DNA from: Hominimerdicola alba 8 | Lineage (GTDB): Bacteria > Bacillota > Clostridia > Oscillospirales > Ruminococcaceae | NCBI RefSeq assembly: GCF_000178155.2 | Contig: NZ_ADKM02000130.1 | Location: forward strand, 161,162-225,161 | DNA length: 64,000 nt | Reading direction: 5' to 3' | Shown here: one piece after another, positions 48,709 to 57,425 of the stretch | Layout of the letters: every line of letters begins with the position of its first letter | How positions within the stretch are numbered: position 1 is the stretch's first letter | Made by a program: the position numbers and the translations under genes | The notes under the pieces: model-generated | The model's input: only the letters and a program-made list of their open reading frames with translations | The model's database searches: none | What the model was told of the DNA's origin: nothing

Positions 48709-51315
48709 TTACAGCGGTCTTATGCCCTTTATGGCAGCGGCGATAAGCATAGTGTCTTTTATATCGACTATTCCGTCGCGGTTGACATCTGCACGCTTTT
48801 CCGCATCTGCTGAGGATATGGCTTTAACGCCCTTGACATGGCTCGCGACCATTATCAGGTCGCCTATCTCCAGCGAACCGTTTCCGTTTACATCTCCGCG
48901 AACGGTATATTCGGGTTCCGGGGAATTATCATCAACAATGGTCGGGTCGATGGAAGTGCGGCTGAGCCTGAAATCCTCAAAGCTGTATATCTCACCCGCC
49001 GAGTGCAGATCGGGTCGTTCACTGTATTCGTCAAGCACAGTGACAGTATAATGGCTTTTGCCGTCACGCAGTATATTGCCGTATCTGTCAGTGATGACTG
49101 CGTGCCTTCCGTTGATATCCTTGACTTCGCCTGCGGTGTGCAGTTTGCTGACCGAACAGCTGCCTGTTATTATCCAAGCCGAACCTGGGTCTATATTCAT
49201 GGTGATGTGCCCGCGTTCACCCAGATTTTCGCCCGCCGAGTACTCGGCAGTTATACCCGTGTAGTCTGAAAAATCAGTCAGGTATACCGATAGTTCGCTC
49301 AGGCTGTCACAGCCGATATCTCCCTCAGCGTTTTCGCGTATCATGGTAAGGCTGCATTTTGCACCGCCGCAGCCCTTGCGTCCCCAGCCCCAGCGGGTGG
49401 GGTTTGAACTGGCGTTCAACAGATACCCGTTCTCAGATGTCACCTCTGTGCTGTGCAGTATAACTTCGCTCTGACAGTTGGTGGTGAATATGGCATCGTT
49501 TTTTGCACTGATACTGCCGCCCTCCACATATAGCCTTGACAGCTTGCTGTCAGCGCCGAATGGGTCAGTGCCGCAGATGACTGCCGCAGCATCGCTGCTG
49601 TCAGTTGACAGCTTGCATCCGTATAGGTACATCATGGCGGGGTCTTCCACACGGACGGCTTCCGATTTTCCGCCTTTGAGTTCAGCACCGTTTATAGCCA
49701 TGACAGACTTTGACAGCGCAGCAGGGGAGTCCTCGCCCGCCGATGAATAGCTGCCGCCGCTGATGACCATGCTGCCGCTTTCTCTTTCGGCGTATATGGG
49801 GCTTGATGCTGCACCTGTGGTGGTTACATCCATATCCCATCCAAATACCGAACCCTTGCTGCCCGACCTCACACCGCAGCAGCCGTCAGCCGAATTGTTC
49901 AGCGACATATCCTGTAAGTATACTCTTCCGCTGCTTACTGTAAAACTGTCATCGGGCGGACTGACAGCAGTGTTGCCCGAAAACAGCGTTTCAGATGAAT
50001 TTTTCACGCTTACAAGGTCGTACTCGGCAGACTTGTCGCCTGTGTAGTGCAGTTTGTTTGAGTCTATCTTGATGCCGTTCACATCGTCCAGCTGAATGCA
50101 GGTGCCTGCCACATTGAATTCATTGCCCGTGACCCGCACCCCCTCGACCTGATGGTCGAAATCTGTGTTTGCACCGCCCTCTATCAGTTTTCCGAAAAGC
50201 TGTATGCCCACCGATGACGGAGTATCTGCATTCGGTGCGGCGTTTATCACATTGTTTTTGATGACAGTGTTCAGGTCATTGTCCAGCCTGCTTTCAAGGT
50301 CTGCATTGCTGACAGGGTCGTTGTAGCCCTTGTTGTCCTCAAAAGGTGACATGTTGCGCAGTATGATGCCGCTGCCCACGTTGTTCATTTTATTGCCGCT
50401 GACAGTGGTGTTTTTGTAACTCTGCATAAGTATCGTGCAGTTGCCTATATTTGTGAAAGTGTTGTTCTCTATAAGAAAATCGGTGAAATAACTGCCCAGT
50501 GTCGATGAGTGCGAACCGATTCCGCGCATCACATCATGGAAATTGTTCTTGCGTATGATGACATTTTTACAGGTCGTGTCGTCATACGGCTCAAATCCAG
50601 GAAAAAGCGAACTGTTGTTCATCATATCGAACTGTATGGCTTCTTTGAGGTATTCGCCGTGATAATCCGAAAAATCGCACCCCTGTACAGTCACGTTGCG
50701 CACGCCGCCGAATTCAAGGTGGTGTGCGTTGAGATTTCCCTTGAAAGTCACATTCTTTACCAGCAGATTTGTCATGTGGGCAAAGCGCACATTTGTGAAA
50801 TTCCACATGTCATAGTTGACATTACCGTCAAAACAGCCGCCCTCTACTATAATGTTTTTAGCCGCACCATATCCGCCTATCCCTGTGGTGGCTATGTTCT
50901 GGAGCATACAGCCGGGTTTGGTGTAGTCCTTGCGTATCACCGCACCCTTTTCCATATACAGGTGTGTGTTTGAGCCTATTATCAGCGATTTCGTCATCGA
51001 ATAAGTACCCTTTGGTATCACTATCTTGACCTGTATCTTGTCACTGGCATTATCTCTTGCGTATCTCAGCGCGTTCTGTATGGCGGCTGTTGCACTGACC
51101 GAACCTGTATTGTCAGCCCCGAAGTCTGTCACAACGTTGACTGTTATGACTTTTTGGTATTTCACCGCCTTGAAGCCCGTTACATTTACAGCGCCCGTGA
51201 TGCTGTCATAGCTGTAAGCACTGACTTTCATGGCATCAGGCAAAGCGCACCCACCGCCGACCAGCGCAATGGCGGTCAGCGCGGCAAGGGTGCGGCTGAG
51301 TATCTTTGTTGACAT
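48709..51315 (-). CDS. Secreted beta-helix (pectate lyase-like) protein with type I dockerin
   Basis: An 868-residue exported protein. Residues 1-33 are a signal peptide. VVTDFGADNTGSVSATAAI (about 60-78) is the typical start of a right-handed parallel beta helix of the pectate lyase/polygalacturonase type, and the helix, with many NN and GN turns, runs to about 690. A linker is followed by a C-terminal dockerin (about 805-868) with two calcium loops, DVNGNGSLEIGD and DVNRDGIVDIKD. The dockerin would plug it into a cellulosome through a cohesin. The substrate (pectin, mannan or alginate type) cannot be read from the sequence. The start is 23 bases from a family A repeat. Confidence 0.9.
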   Translation of the reverse strand: MSTKILSRTLAALTAIALVGGGCALPDAMKVSAYSYDSITGAVNVTGFKAVKYQKVITVNVVTDFGADNTGSVSATAAIQNALRYARDNASDKIQVKIVIPKGTYSMTKSLIIGSNTHLYMEKGAVIRKDYTKPGCMLQNIATTGIGGYGAAKNIIVEGGCFDGNVNYDMWNFTNVRFAHMTNLLVKNVTFKGNLNAHHLEFGGVRNVTVQGCDFSDYHGEYLKEAIQFDMMNNSSLFPGFEPYDDTTCKNVIIRKNNFHDVMRGIGSHSSTLGSYFTDFLIENNTFTNIGNCTILMQSYKNTTVSGNKMNNVGSGIILRNMSPFEDNKGYNDPVSNADLESRLDNDLNTVIKNNVINAAPNADTPSSVGIQLFGKLIEGGANTDFDHQVEGVRVTGNEFNVAGTCIQLDDVNGIKIDSNKLHYTGDKSAEYDLVSVKNSSETLFSGNTAVSPPDDSFTVSSGRVYLQDMSLNNSADGCCGVRSGSKGSVFGWDMDVTTTGAASSPIYAERESGSMVISGGSYSSAGEDSPAALSKSVMAINGAELKGGKSEAVRVEDPAMMYLYGCKLSTDSSDAAAVICGTDPFGADSKLSRLYVEGGSISAKNDAIFTTNCQSEVILHSTEVTSENGYLLNASSNPTRWGWGRKGCGGAKCSLTMIRENAEGDIGCDSLSELSVYLTDFSDYTGITAEYSAGENLGERGHITMNIDPGSAWIITGSCSVSKLHTAGEVKDINGRHAVITDRYGNILRDGKSHYTVTVLDEYSERPDLHSAGEIYSFEDFRLSRTSIDPTIVDDNSPEPEYTVRGDVNGNGSLEIGDLIMVASHVKGVKAISSADAEKRADVNRDGIVDIKDTMLIAAAIKGIRPL

Positions 51316-51337
51316 TTTTGATTATCTCCGTTTTCTA

Positions 51338-51436
51338 TAGCGATCCGCCTTAAAATTCAGACAAAATCCAGTCACAAAATCCATAGATCCGAGCTTTTGC
51401 GACTGGATTTTGTGAATTTAAATAGTTGGATTGCTA
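51338..51436 (+). repeat. Family A 99-base palindromic MITE, copy A4
   Basis: 99 bases with ends TAGCGATCC and GGATTGCTA, TA on both sides (51336-51337, 51437-51438). It lies in the 5' leader region of the dockerin gene. Confidence 0.93.
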
Positions 51437-51465
51437 TAATTGATTATTGTGGTCATTGCACCGAT

Positions 51466-51503
51466 GCGCTCCTCTTAACGCTTTTTTGCGTTAAGAGAAG
51501 CGC
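51466..51503. repeat. 38-base hairpin between sirtuin and dockerin genes
   Basis: GCGCT and CTCTTAACGC (51466-51481) pair with GCGTTAAGAG and AGCGC (51488-51503) around TTTTTT. The stem has about 15 pairs and one mismatch. There is no T-run beyond the stem on either strand, so it may be an operator, processing site or palindromic repeat. Confidence 0.6.
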
Positions 51504-51519
51504 GTGCAGACATCTGTCA

Positions 51520-52239
51520 TCATAGCTTTATCTGTGAAAGTACTTCGCCCACCTTGTCGTGCAGTACCAACTCGCACATATCGTCCATCGGGGTAGGGTC
51601 GCGGTTTATCAGCACCAGATGTTTCCCCCTGAAATACCGCACCATTCCCGCCGCAGGGTAGACAGTCAGCGAAGTGCCCGCGATGATAAGGCAGTCGGCT
51701 TCCGATATCCTTGTTATGGACTCTTCCATTATGCCGCTGTCAAGCCCCTCTTCGTAGAGTACCACATCAGGCTTTACAGTGCCGCCGCAATCGCATTTCG
51801 GAACGCCTGTGCTGTTCATTATGTATTCCATATCATAGTATTTGCCGCATTCCATGCAGTAATTCCTAAGCACCGAACCGTGAAGTTCCAGCACCTTTTT
51901 ACTGCCCGCCGCCTGATGCAGACCGTCTATATTCTGTGTGACAACGGCGGTCAGCTTGCCCTTAGCTTCCATCTCAGCCAGTTTAAGGTGAGCCTTGTTT
52001 GGCTTTGCACCCTTGCAAAGCATTTTGTCGCGGTAGAACTTATAGAACTCATCTGTCTTCTTCAAGAAAAAAGTGTGGCTGAGAATGGTTTCGGGCGGGT
52101 AGTCATACTTCTGATTATAAAGACCGTCCACCGAGCGGAAATCGGGTATGCCGCTTTCGGTCGAAACGCCCGCACCGCCAAAGAAAACCACTTTCTCCGA
52201 CTCGTCGATTATCTGCTGTAATTTTTTGATGCCGTCCAT
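51520..52239 (-). CDS. Sir2-family NAD-dependent protein deacylase
   Basis: A 239-residue sirtuin. Landmarks are GAGVSTESGIPDFRS, TQNIDGLH and LELHGSV with the catalytic His, a zinc site CMECGKYY ... PKCDCGG and the NAD-binding GTSLTVYPA. It removes acyl groups from lysines using NAD+. The ATG at 52239 has GGAGGACTTATT upstream. The membrane glycosyltransferase gene ends 29 bases earlier, and the two share one promoter. Confidence 0.93.
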   Translation of the reverse strand: MDGIKKLQQIIDESEKVVFFGGAGVSTESGIPDFRSVDGLYNQKYDYPPETILSHTFFLKKTDEFYKFYRDKMLCKGAKPNKAHLKLAEMEAKGKLTAVVTQNIDGLHQAAGSKKVLELHGSVLRNYCMECGKYYDMEYIMNSTGVPKCDCGGTVKPDVVLYEEGLDSGIMEESITRISEADCLIIAGTSLTVYPAAGMVRYFRGKHLVLINRDPTPMDDMCELVLHDKVGEVLSQIKL

Positions 52240-52268
52240 AATAAGTCCTCCTTTTAAGCTGTATCGTT

Positions 52269-53525
52269 TTATTTTGCTGTATTTGCAGTGATAAGATCGT
52301 CTTCCTCCCACTTCATCAGCACTTCTTCATCATCGCGCGGCTTAGCCATCTCTTCCTTAAGACAGAGGTATACCGTCACGATGTTGAGTATCTCTATCAG
52401 CAGAAGATAGCGTCCGTCTATCATCCACTTGCCGAACAGATACCCCGTATACGCCTGTACAGAACAGTACTGCGAGGTCAGTATCAGCCATAGTTTCTTG
52501 CGGTAGTAGAAAGCGAAAATAACAAACATGACTTCTGAAAGGTAGAAATATCTCTCGTGCATGTGCGGAAGAACGAATGGAACAATAAATGCCGATATCA
52601 TCGCCAGACCGACCATAGTGTTCTGTGTTATCTTCAGTGTCTTGCGGGTTATGTAATAGTACATAACAGTCGCAACACCTGCGCCCGCAAAATAAACACC
52701 TGCTGTACCCATGTTTATAAGTTCATCTTTAGTTTCTCCGCCTGAGCCTTCCAGCAGTGCCCAGAGGTTTGGCAGTGACATGCACAGATCGCTGTACTGC
52801 GAAGACTGATTGAAGTAGAGCAGCAGCAGGCGTAAAGGATCGCCGCCGGCGATCATCGCGGGGATAACGCTTATGATATACACAGCAGGTATCCACAGCA
52901 GATTTATCGGCTTTATCTTCTTTTTGAACAGCAGTATGCCTATCAGCGGAACGAAGAACACAGCCTGTAATTTCAGCGCGAAACTCACCCCGAACATTAT
53001 CATAGCAGTTCTGTCGTTGCCTTTCATCAGGTAGTAAAGACACATCACCAAAAAGCATGAGTAGATGACATCGCACTGACCCCAGTAAGCAGAGTTCAGC
53101 ACCACAGTCGGCAGACAGAACACTGCGGCAAAAGCTATCAGCGGCAGGTGAGAGTCTTTTTCTTTAAATTCAACTATCCGCATGACATAAAAAGCAGTCA
53201 GAAAGTCAAAAATGATAGAAAGTATCTTCAGCCCCAACTGCGGCGAAGAACTTTTGAAGTAGGTGAGAAAAGCGATGTAGTAGTAGTAAAGCGGCGTGTA
53301 GTCGCCCACATCATCACCGACAGCCTTAAAGCCGCCGTGTTCGGCAAAATAGTTGTACCACTTTTCCAGGTAGAGCCACATATCGCGCGACGTGTGGGGC
53401 AGCATGCAGTTTCGCATAAGCATGCCGCACATACATATTATCAGTATGTAGAACAGCCGCGCAAGCCTGTCAAAGTCCCACCCTGCGGGCAGACTTTCGA
53501 TTAATGTTTTTTTGTTTTTCTTCAT
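52269..53525 (-). CDS. Multi-pass membrane glycosyltransferase (Gpi18-like)
   Basis: A 418-residue membrane protein with about ten hydrophobic segments. Conserved features include an acidic N-terminal loop (HTSRDMWLYLEKW), SAYWGQCDVIYS and PHMHERYFYLSE, matching the GT-C fold mannosyltransferases related to Gpi18 (COG5542). It would use a lipid-linked sugar donor on the outer membrane face. The acceptor is not known. GGAGGAATCGG precedes the ATG. Confidence 0.82.
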   Translation of the reverse strand: MKKNKKTLIESLPAGWDFDRLARLFYILIICMCGMLMRNCMLPHTSRDMWLYLEKWYNYFAEHGGFKAVGDDVGDYTPLYYYYIAFLTYFKSSSPQLGLKILSIIFDFLTAFYVMRIVEFKEKDSHLPLIAFAAVFCLPTVVLNSAYWGQCDVIYSCFLVMCLYYLMKGNDRTAMIMFGVSFALKLQAVFFVPLIGILLFKKKIKPINLLWIPAVYIISVIPAMIAGGDPLRLLLLYFNQSSQYSDLCMSLPNLWALLEGSGGETKDELINMGTAGVYFAGAGVATVMYYYITRKTLKITQNTMVGLAMISAFIVPFVLPHMHERYFYLSEVMFVIFAFYYRKKLWLILTSQYCSVQAYTGYLFGKWMIDGRYLLLIEILNIVTVYLCLKEEMAKPRDDEEVLMKWEEDDLITANTAK

Positions 53526-53558
53526 TCCGATTCCTCCGTAAAAATAACATATATAATA

Positions 53559-53587
53559 ATTATACTCTATTTACAGTATCATGTCAA
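53559..53587 (-). promoter_or_regulatory. Sigma-A promoter of the glycosyltransferase-sirtuin unit
   Basis: On the minus strand TTGACA (53582-53587) and TATAAT (53559-53564) with 17 bases between. Confidence 0.9.
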
Positions 53588-53656
53588 GCAATTCGGAACG
53601 CTGTTTTACAACCCCCAAAAACACCATACCATCAACGCCTGTCAACAATTATAAAT

Positions 53657-53705
53657 GTGGTTATCCCGCTGACACACCATACTAAACAGCCTTTCAGCCG
53701 GTATC
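53657..53705 (-). repeat. Family B element, fragment
   Basis: GTGGTTATCCCGCTGACACA matches the end of family B; the middle is missing and TTTCAGCCGGT recalls the other end. It lies in the 524-base gap 53526-54049. Confidence 0.6.
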
Positions 53706-53767
53706 AGCGACAGACGGCAGTCATCATTCCTCTGCCGCGGGAGAATGCGCACTTGCAGAGTGATGCT

Positions 53768-53883
53768 TTGCACGCATCTTATTTTCATTGTGTGCTTGCG
53801 ATTTGGGGCTGGTATTTCTCTTCGGGCTGGTGCCGCCCCTCCCACCCGCCCACAAAACATAGAGCCTTGGACATGGACAATAC
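53768..53883 (-). repeat. Dispersed intergenic repeat (family C), copy 2
   Basis: Aligns with 4903-5014 over about 110 bases and, like it, precedes a (TTATGAA)4 array. On the minus strand a similar short peptide frame (VQG-M-CG-GG) is seen in both copies, but start sites and lengths differ, so I do not call a gene. Confidence 0.6.
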
Positions 53884-53982
53884 CCCCAAGCATCTGACGG
53901 CGGCATAACTCTCTTCCACAGACAAATGAGAAAAAACGCACCCCAAAAATGAAAAAAACAAAACCCGAATGAATGCCAACAA

Positions 53983-54013
53983 TTATGAATTATGAATTAT
54001 GAATTATGAATTA
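53983..54013. repeat. (TTATGAA)4 TTA heptamer array, copy 2
   Basis: Identical to 5401-5431. It abuts the terminator of the AraC regulator gene. Confidence 0.9.
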
Positions 54014-54040
54014 AAAAGACCGCCTTGTTCAAGACGGTCT
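54012..54040 (-). terminator. Rho-independent terminator of the AraC regulator gene
   Basis: AGACCGCCTTG (54017-54027) pairs with CAAGACGGTCT (54030-54040) with one wobble. On the minus strand the stem is followed by TTTTT. Confidence 0.88.
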
Positions 54041-54049
54041 AAAAATACG

Positions 54050-54880
54050 CTATTTGCCTGCTTTTTTGTGAAGTGAACGGAACTCCGCAGGGGAGAGCAT
54101 CTCGTGCTTTTTGAAAACTGCGCAGAAATAACTGCAATCGTTGTAGCCGACTTTCGTGGCTATCTCGTTGATGTTCAGCTTGTCCTCCAGCAGAAGTATC
54201 TTCGCCTGCTGTATACGCTTTCTCGCCAGATACTCAAAAGGACGCAGATTAAGGCATTCCTTGAAAAGCCTGCATAGATACTGCGGCGAAAGGTCGATAA
54301 GGTCAGCCAGTTCCACCAGCGTCAGTTCTTTCGAGAAATTGGTGTCGATGTAATTGATGACAGGCTTCAGCTGGTTGAGTTTTGCGCTGTCCTGTCCGCC
54401 GTTTTGCAGGTTCGTGACCCTGTGCAGTTCGATAAGGAACTGATAGAGGTGCATCGAACACTCGTGACCCGCATAGTAGTAATTGGTCTTAAGCAGATAC
54501 ATTATCTTCTTGAAGATAGCCTCCAGCCCGCTGAGGTCGCTTATATGCACGACTTTTGCCTTGTCCAGCTTGATGTGTTCAAGGGTGTACTGGGTGTCTC
54601 TGCCCGAAAAAGCTATCCAGTGAGTTTCCCAGATGTCCTCAGTGGGATAGTACTCGTGTGGAACATTCGGCGGCAGATACATCGCATCGCCCGCCTTTAC
54701 AGGGAACTCGCCGTCAGCTATCTTCAGCATGCCCGCACCCCTTGTGCAGTAGATTATCTGATAACCCGGATATCCGTCCTCACGGATAAAATGCCATTCT
54801 CTGTCCCTTGCGCCCGCACCCAGTATGAACATCGGCAGTGCAACCTCATCGCCCAGCACAGGATAGTAAAAATCTGTCAT
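54050..54880 (-). CDS. AraC family transcription regulator
   Basis: A 276-residue regulator. The N-terminal cupin (about 20-95: TRGAGMLKIADGEFPVKAGD, YLPPNVPHEYYP) would bind a sugar-like ligand, and two helix-turn-helix motifs follow (LTLVELADLIDLSPQYLCRL and INEIATKVGYNDCSYFCAVF). Such proteins often activate carbohydrate-use genes. The target is not known; neighbouring glycan genes are candidates. The leader is about 145 bases. Confidence 0.92.
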   Translation of the reverse strand: MTDFYYPVLGDEVALPMFILGAGARDREWHFIREDGYPGYQIIYCTRGAGMLKIADGEFPVKAGDAMYLPPNVPHEYYPTEDIWETHWIAFSGRDTQYTLEHIKLDKAKVVHISDLSGLEAIFKKIMYLLKTNYYYAGHECSMHLYQFLIELHRVTNLQNGGQDSAKLNQLKPVINYIDTNFSKELTLVELADLIDLSPQYLCRLFKECLNLRPFEYLARKRIQQAKILLLEDKLNINEIATKVGYNDCSYFCAVFKKHEMLSPAEFRSLHKKAGK

Positions 54881-55033
54881 AATAAATTCGCCCGCCTTTA
54901 CAAAAATATAGACTTTATAAAACTTCCATTCTCACTTTCAGGTCTTCATCAGCACAAAGCGCAAGCCCGATTTTCAGCCGACTTCAAGACCGCTTACATT
55001 AATATATTCCATATTTTCAAATTCTCTTATTAT

Positions 55034-55062
55034 ATAATATCACAACAGAGTTAAAATGTCAA
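55034..55062 (-). promoter_or_regulatory. Sigma-A promoter of the AraC regulator gene
   Basis: On the minus strand TTGACA (55057-55062) and TATTAT (55034-55039) with 17 bases between. Confidence 0.82.
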
Positions 55063-55204
55063 TAGGTGCAGGCAAATTTTTTGCAGATATTTTATTGCAT
55101 AAAACGGCGTTGTTGTGGGACTGTGTAAAATGAATATATATTTATTAAACTTAACTCAGCATTCCCAAGAGTTTAATATAATCGCAGAAGTCTGTAAAAA
55201 AGTT

Positions 55205-55328
55205 ATGACTATCCCTTTAGCACACCAACTAAAAATGCGATAAACAAAAGGATAATTGAGCACCATACGCCAACCACCTTAAGTTCTGTAAAACCGCCGT
55301 TTTTGTGGTGTGTCAGCGGGATAACCAC
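55205..55328 (+). repeat. Family B MITE-like element, intact 124-base copy
   Basis: ATGACTATCCCTTTAGCACA at the left and GGGATAACCAC at the right. Flanking decamers TAAAAAAGTT (55195-55204) and GAAAAAAGTT (55329-55338) agree in nine of ten bases, consistent with a 10-base target duplication. It lies in the gap between divergent AraC and aldolase genes (54881-55651); nothing else but the two promoters is seen there. Confidence 0.88.
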
Positions 55329-55564
55329 GAAAAAAGTTTTTCGGGTCAGATATGCAATGCTTCCCGAATGGGGTATGACAGCTGTGCAGTGCATACCCGT
55401 AATTATTTCCTCAGCTTATAAGTAAAAGCCTTACGTTATTGCATTTCAGAAATATTTCACTCAAAAGAATTTTGCATATAGCACAAAGAATGTTGTTGAA
55501 AACAAGAAAATATAACCAACTGTAACAAAAATGCTTTTTCGCTGAAAAAAGTTTACCACAGCCC

Positions 55565-55593
55565 TTGCAATTTGAAGTGAATTGTGCTATACT
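55565..55593 (+). promoter_or_regulatory. Sigma-A promoter of the DRE-TIM aldolase gene
   Basis: TTGCAA (55565-55570) and TATACT (55588-55593) with 17 bases between. Confidence 0.75.
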
Positions 55594-55651
55594 TGCTTTA
55601 GTGATTTAAAGCTAACATGTTTTAAAGTGAAACGAAATGGAGATGTTTGAT

Positions 55652-56626
55652 ATGAAAGAAATATCCAACCTGATGAATTACAGGGACAGCATAAAAGTCG
55701 TAGATGCAACACTGCGCGATGGCGGTCTGGTGAACGACTTTTTCTTTGATGACAGATTTGTACACGACCTGTACCTTGCAAATATCAAGGCAGGCGTTGA
55801 TTATATGGAGTTCGGCTATAAGGGCGATAAGGAGATGTTCGACCGCGAGAAGTTCGGCAAGTGGAAGTTCTGCGATGAAGAGGATATCAGGGCTGTTGTC
55901 GGCAATAACGATACCGACCTCAAGATAGCTGTAATGGCAGATGTCGGCAGATGCAACTACAAGCAGGATATCCAGAACCGTGAAGAAAGCGTCATCGACC
56001 TGATAAGAGTTGCCACATACCTCAACCAGATACCCACTGCGGTAGATATGATAGAGGACGCTAAGCGCAAGGGCTACGAGGTAAGCTGTAATATCATGGC
56101 TATCTCCACCGCGCAGGAAGGTGACCTGAGGGCTGCCCTCGACATTCTGGGTCAGTCGCCTGTTGATGTCATCTACATCGTTGACAGCTTCGGCGCTATG
56201 TACCCCGAACAGTTACAGCGCCTTGCCGCACTGTATGTTGAGTATGCCGACAAATACGGCAAGAAGCTGGGCATACATGCACATAACAATCAGCAGCTTG
56301 CATTCGCAAACACTATCGAAGCTGTCGGTGACGGCGTTGACTGGCTGGACGCTACCTATTCCTCAATGGGCAGAGGCGCAGGCAACTGTTCTATGGAACT
56401 GCTGCTGGGCTTCCTGAAAAACCCGAAGTACAATGTATACCCTGTTATCAAGTTCATTGACCAGCACATGACCAAGCTGCGCGAACAGGGCATCGTATGG
56501 GGCTATGACCTCCAGTATCTCATGACAGGTCTGTTGAACCAGCACCCAAGAACTGCCATAGCTTTCACCAAAGACGGCAGAAACGACTATGCTGAGTTCT
56601 ACAAAGAGATCGTTACAATGGATTGA
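55652..56626 (+). CDS. DRE-TIM metallolyase, aldolase-like
   Basis: A 324-residue TIM-barrel enzyme. The N-terminal VVDATLRDGGL gives the metal-binding Asp and catalytic Arg of the DRE-TIM family, and GIHAHNNQQLAFANT gives the two metal-binding His. This places it with 4-hydroxy-2-oxovalerate aldolase and HMG-CoA lyase relatives. There is no C-terminal domain as in isopropylmalate synthase. The substrate is not known. I prefer the ATG at 55652 because GGAG lies 8 bases before it; ATGs at 55637 and 55643 are possible. Confidence 0.83.
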   Translation: MKEISNLMNYRDSIKVVDATLRDGGLVNDFFFDDRFVHDLYLANIKAGVDYMEFGYKGDKEMFDREKFGKWKFCDEEDIRAVVGNNDTDLKIAVMADVGRCNYKQDIQNREESVIDLIRVATYLNQIPTAVDMIEDAKRKGYEVSCNIMAISTAQEGDLRAALDILGQSPVDVIYIVDSFGAMYPEQLQRLAALYVEYADKYGKKLGIHAHNNQQLAFANTIEAVGDGVDWLDATYSSMGRGAGNCSMELLLGFLKNPKYNVYPVIKFIDQHMTKLREQGIVWGYDLQYLMTGLLNQHPRTAIAFTKDGRNDYAEFYKEIVTMD

Positions 56627-56660
56627 TGACAACACTGTTTCCCCTGACAGAGTTTGATAA

Positions 56661-56697
56661 AAAAGCAGGACTTCACACGCGAAGCCCTGCTTTTTTT
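56661..56697 (+). terminator. Rho-independent terminator of the aldolase gene
   Basis: AAAGCAGG and CTTC pair with GAAG and CCTGCTTT, one mismatch between the two parts, followed by seven T. Confidence 0.92.
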
Positions 56698-56788
56698 GTC
56701 AGCCAAAAATGACGTCATATCGCCCAAAAGGAACATTCGCCGTTTGTACATTAAAATGATTTTTGATTTAATTTAGATATATTTTATT

Positions 56789-56816
56789 AAAAGTTGTACA
56801 AAAACGTACAACTTTT
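56789..56816. promoter_or_regulatory. 11-base perfect inverted repeat
   Basis: AAAAGTTGTAC (56789-56799) and GTACAACTTTT (56806-56816) flank AAAAAC. It has the look of a regulator operator. It lies in the 799-base gap 56627-57425 with no gene next to it, so the target is unclear. Confidence 0.5.
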
Positions 56817-56825
56817 GACCATTTT

Positions 56826-57120
56826 TCGCTGTTAGTAGGAGAGTATGCACGCTGTTCGCCGCCTTTATCGGAACTACGGTACGACTATCGGCGGGAACAC
56901 TCCTGTACTCCCCGCAGCAGCTTGACAACGCACCCGACACGCATCACAAAGAACATTCGCACCCCACCGCCTCTGCCAACGCCGCAGTGCATAAGAGTGG
57001 CAGACGCCGAAACGCGGTGTAATGACGAAGTTTAAAATCGCAAGACCCACACGGGCACTTCCCGAATGTTCGCAGTTTTGTGTGAACGGTGCTTAATAAT
57101 GATCCGACACGCCGAACAGA
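56826..57120. other. GC-rich unexplained region, possibly structured
   Basis: No plausible gene. AGGAGAGT and ACACTCCT, with GTTCGCCG and CGGCGGGAAC inside, could form a long imperfect stem at about 56837-56910. The nonamer GAACATTCG occurs at 56731 and 56951 and inverted at 57063. Base composition differs from the AT-rich flanks. I cannot tell an RNA gene from a decayed mobile element. Confidence 0.35.
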
Positions 57121-57162
57121 CATGCAATTTGCGGCACCGGCATAATGACCGCATTTTAATAT

Positions 57163-57313
57163 ATGACTATCCCTTTAGCACACCACCTAAAAATACCTTT
57201 ATAACAACGAAATACTGAGTTGATGTTATCTTTTTCCCGCCGCAGGCGGGGGAAAGATAAACGCCAACTATATTCAGTTCCCAATATAACATCTTTTATT
57301 TTGGTGTGTCAGC
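57163..57313 (+). repeat. Family B element, long form
   Basis: ATGACTATCCCTTTAGCACA, then the palindrome core GATGTTATC with CCCGCCGCAGGCGGG, then TTTTGGTGTGTCAGC. It matches the long form at 63828. The right end is directly joined to a piece of a short-form copy (57312-57370: GCTAACACACCGGCTGAAAA, then AAGGATAATTGAG). Confidence 0.8.
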
Positions 57314-57386
57314 TAACACACCGGCTGAAAATGCGGTAAATATAAGGATAATTGAGCGTTGTATATCAGCCTGATGATCGCATATA

Positions 57387-57416
57387 CAAAAAAACGGACA
57401 GCACCATGCTGTCCGT
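57387..57416 (-). terminator. Rho-independent terminator of the ECF S gene
   Basis: ACGGACAGCA (57394-57403) pairs with TGCTGTCCGT (57407-57416). On the minus strand it is followed by a T-run. Confidence 0.93.
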
Positions 57417-57425
57417 CTTATATGT

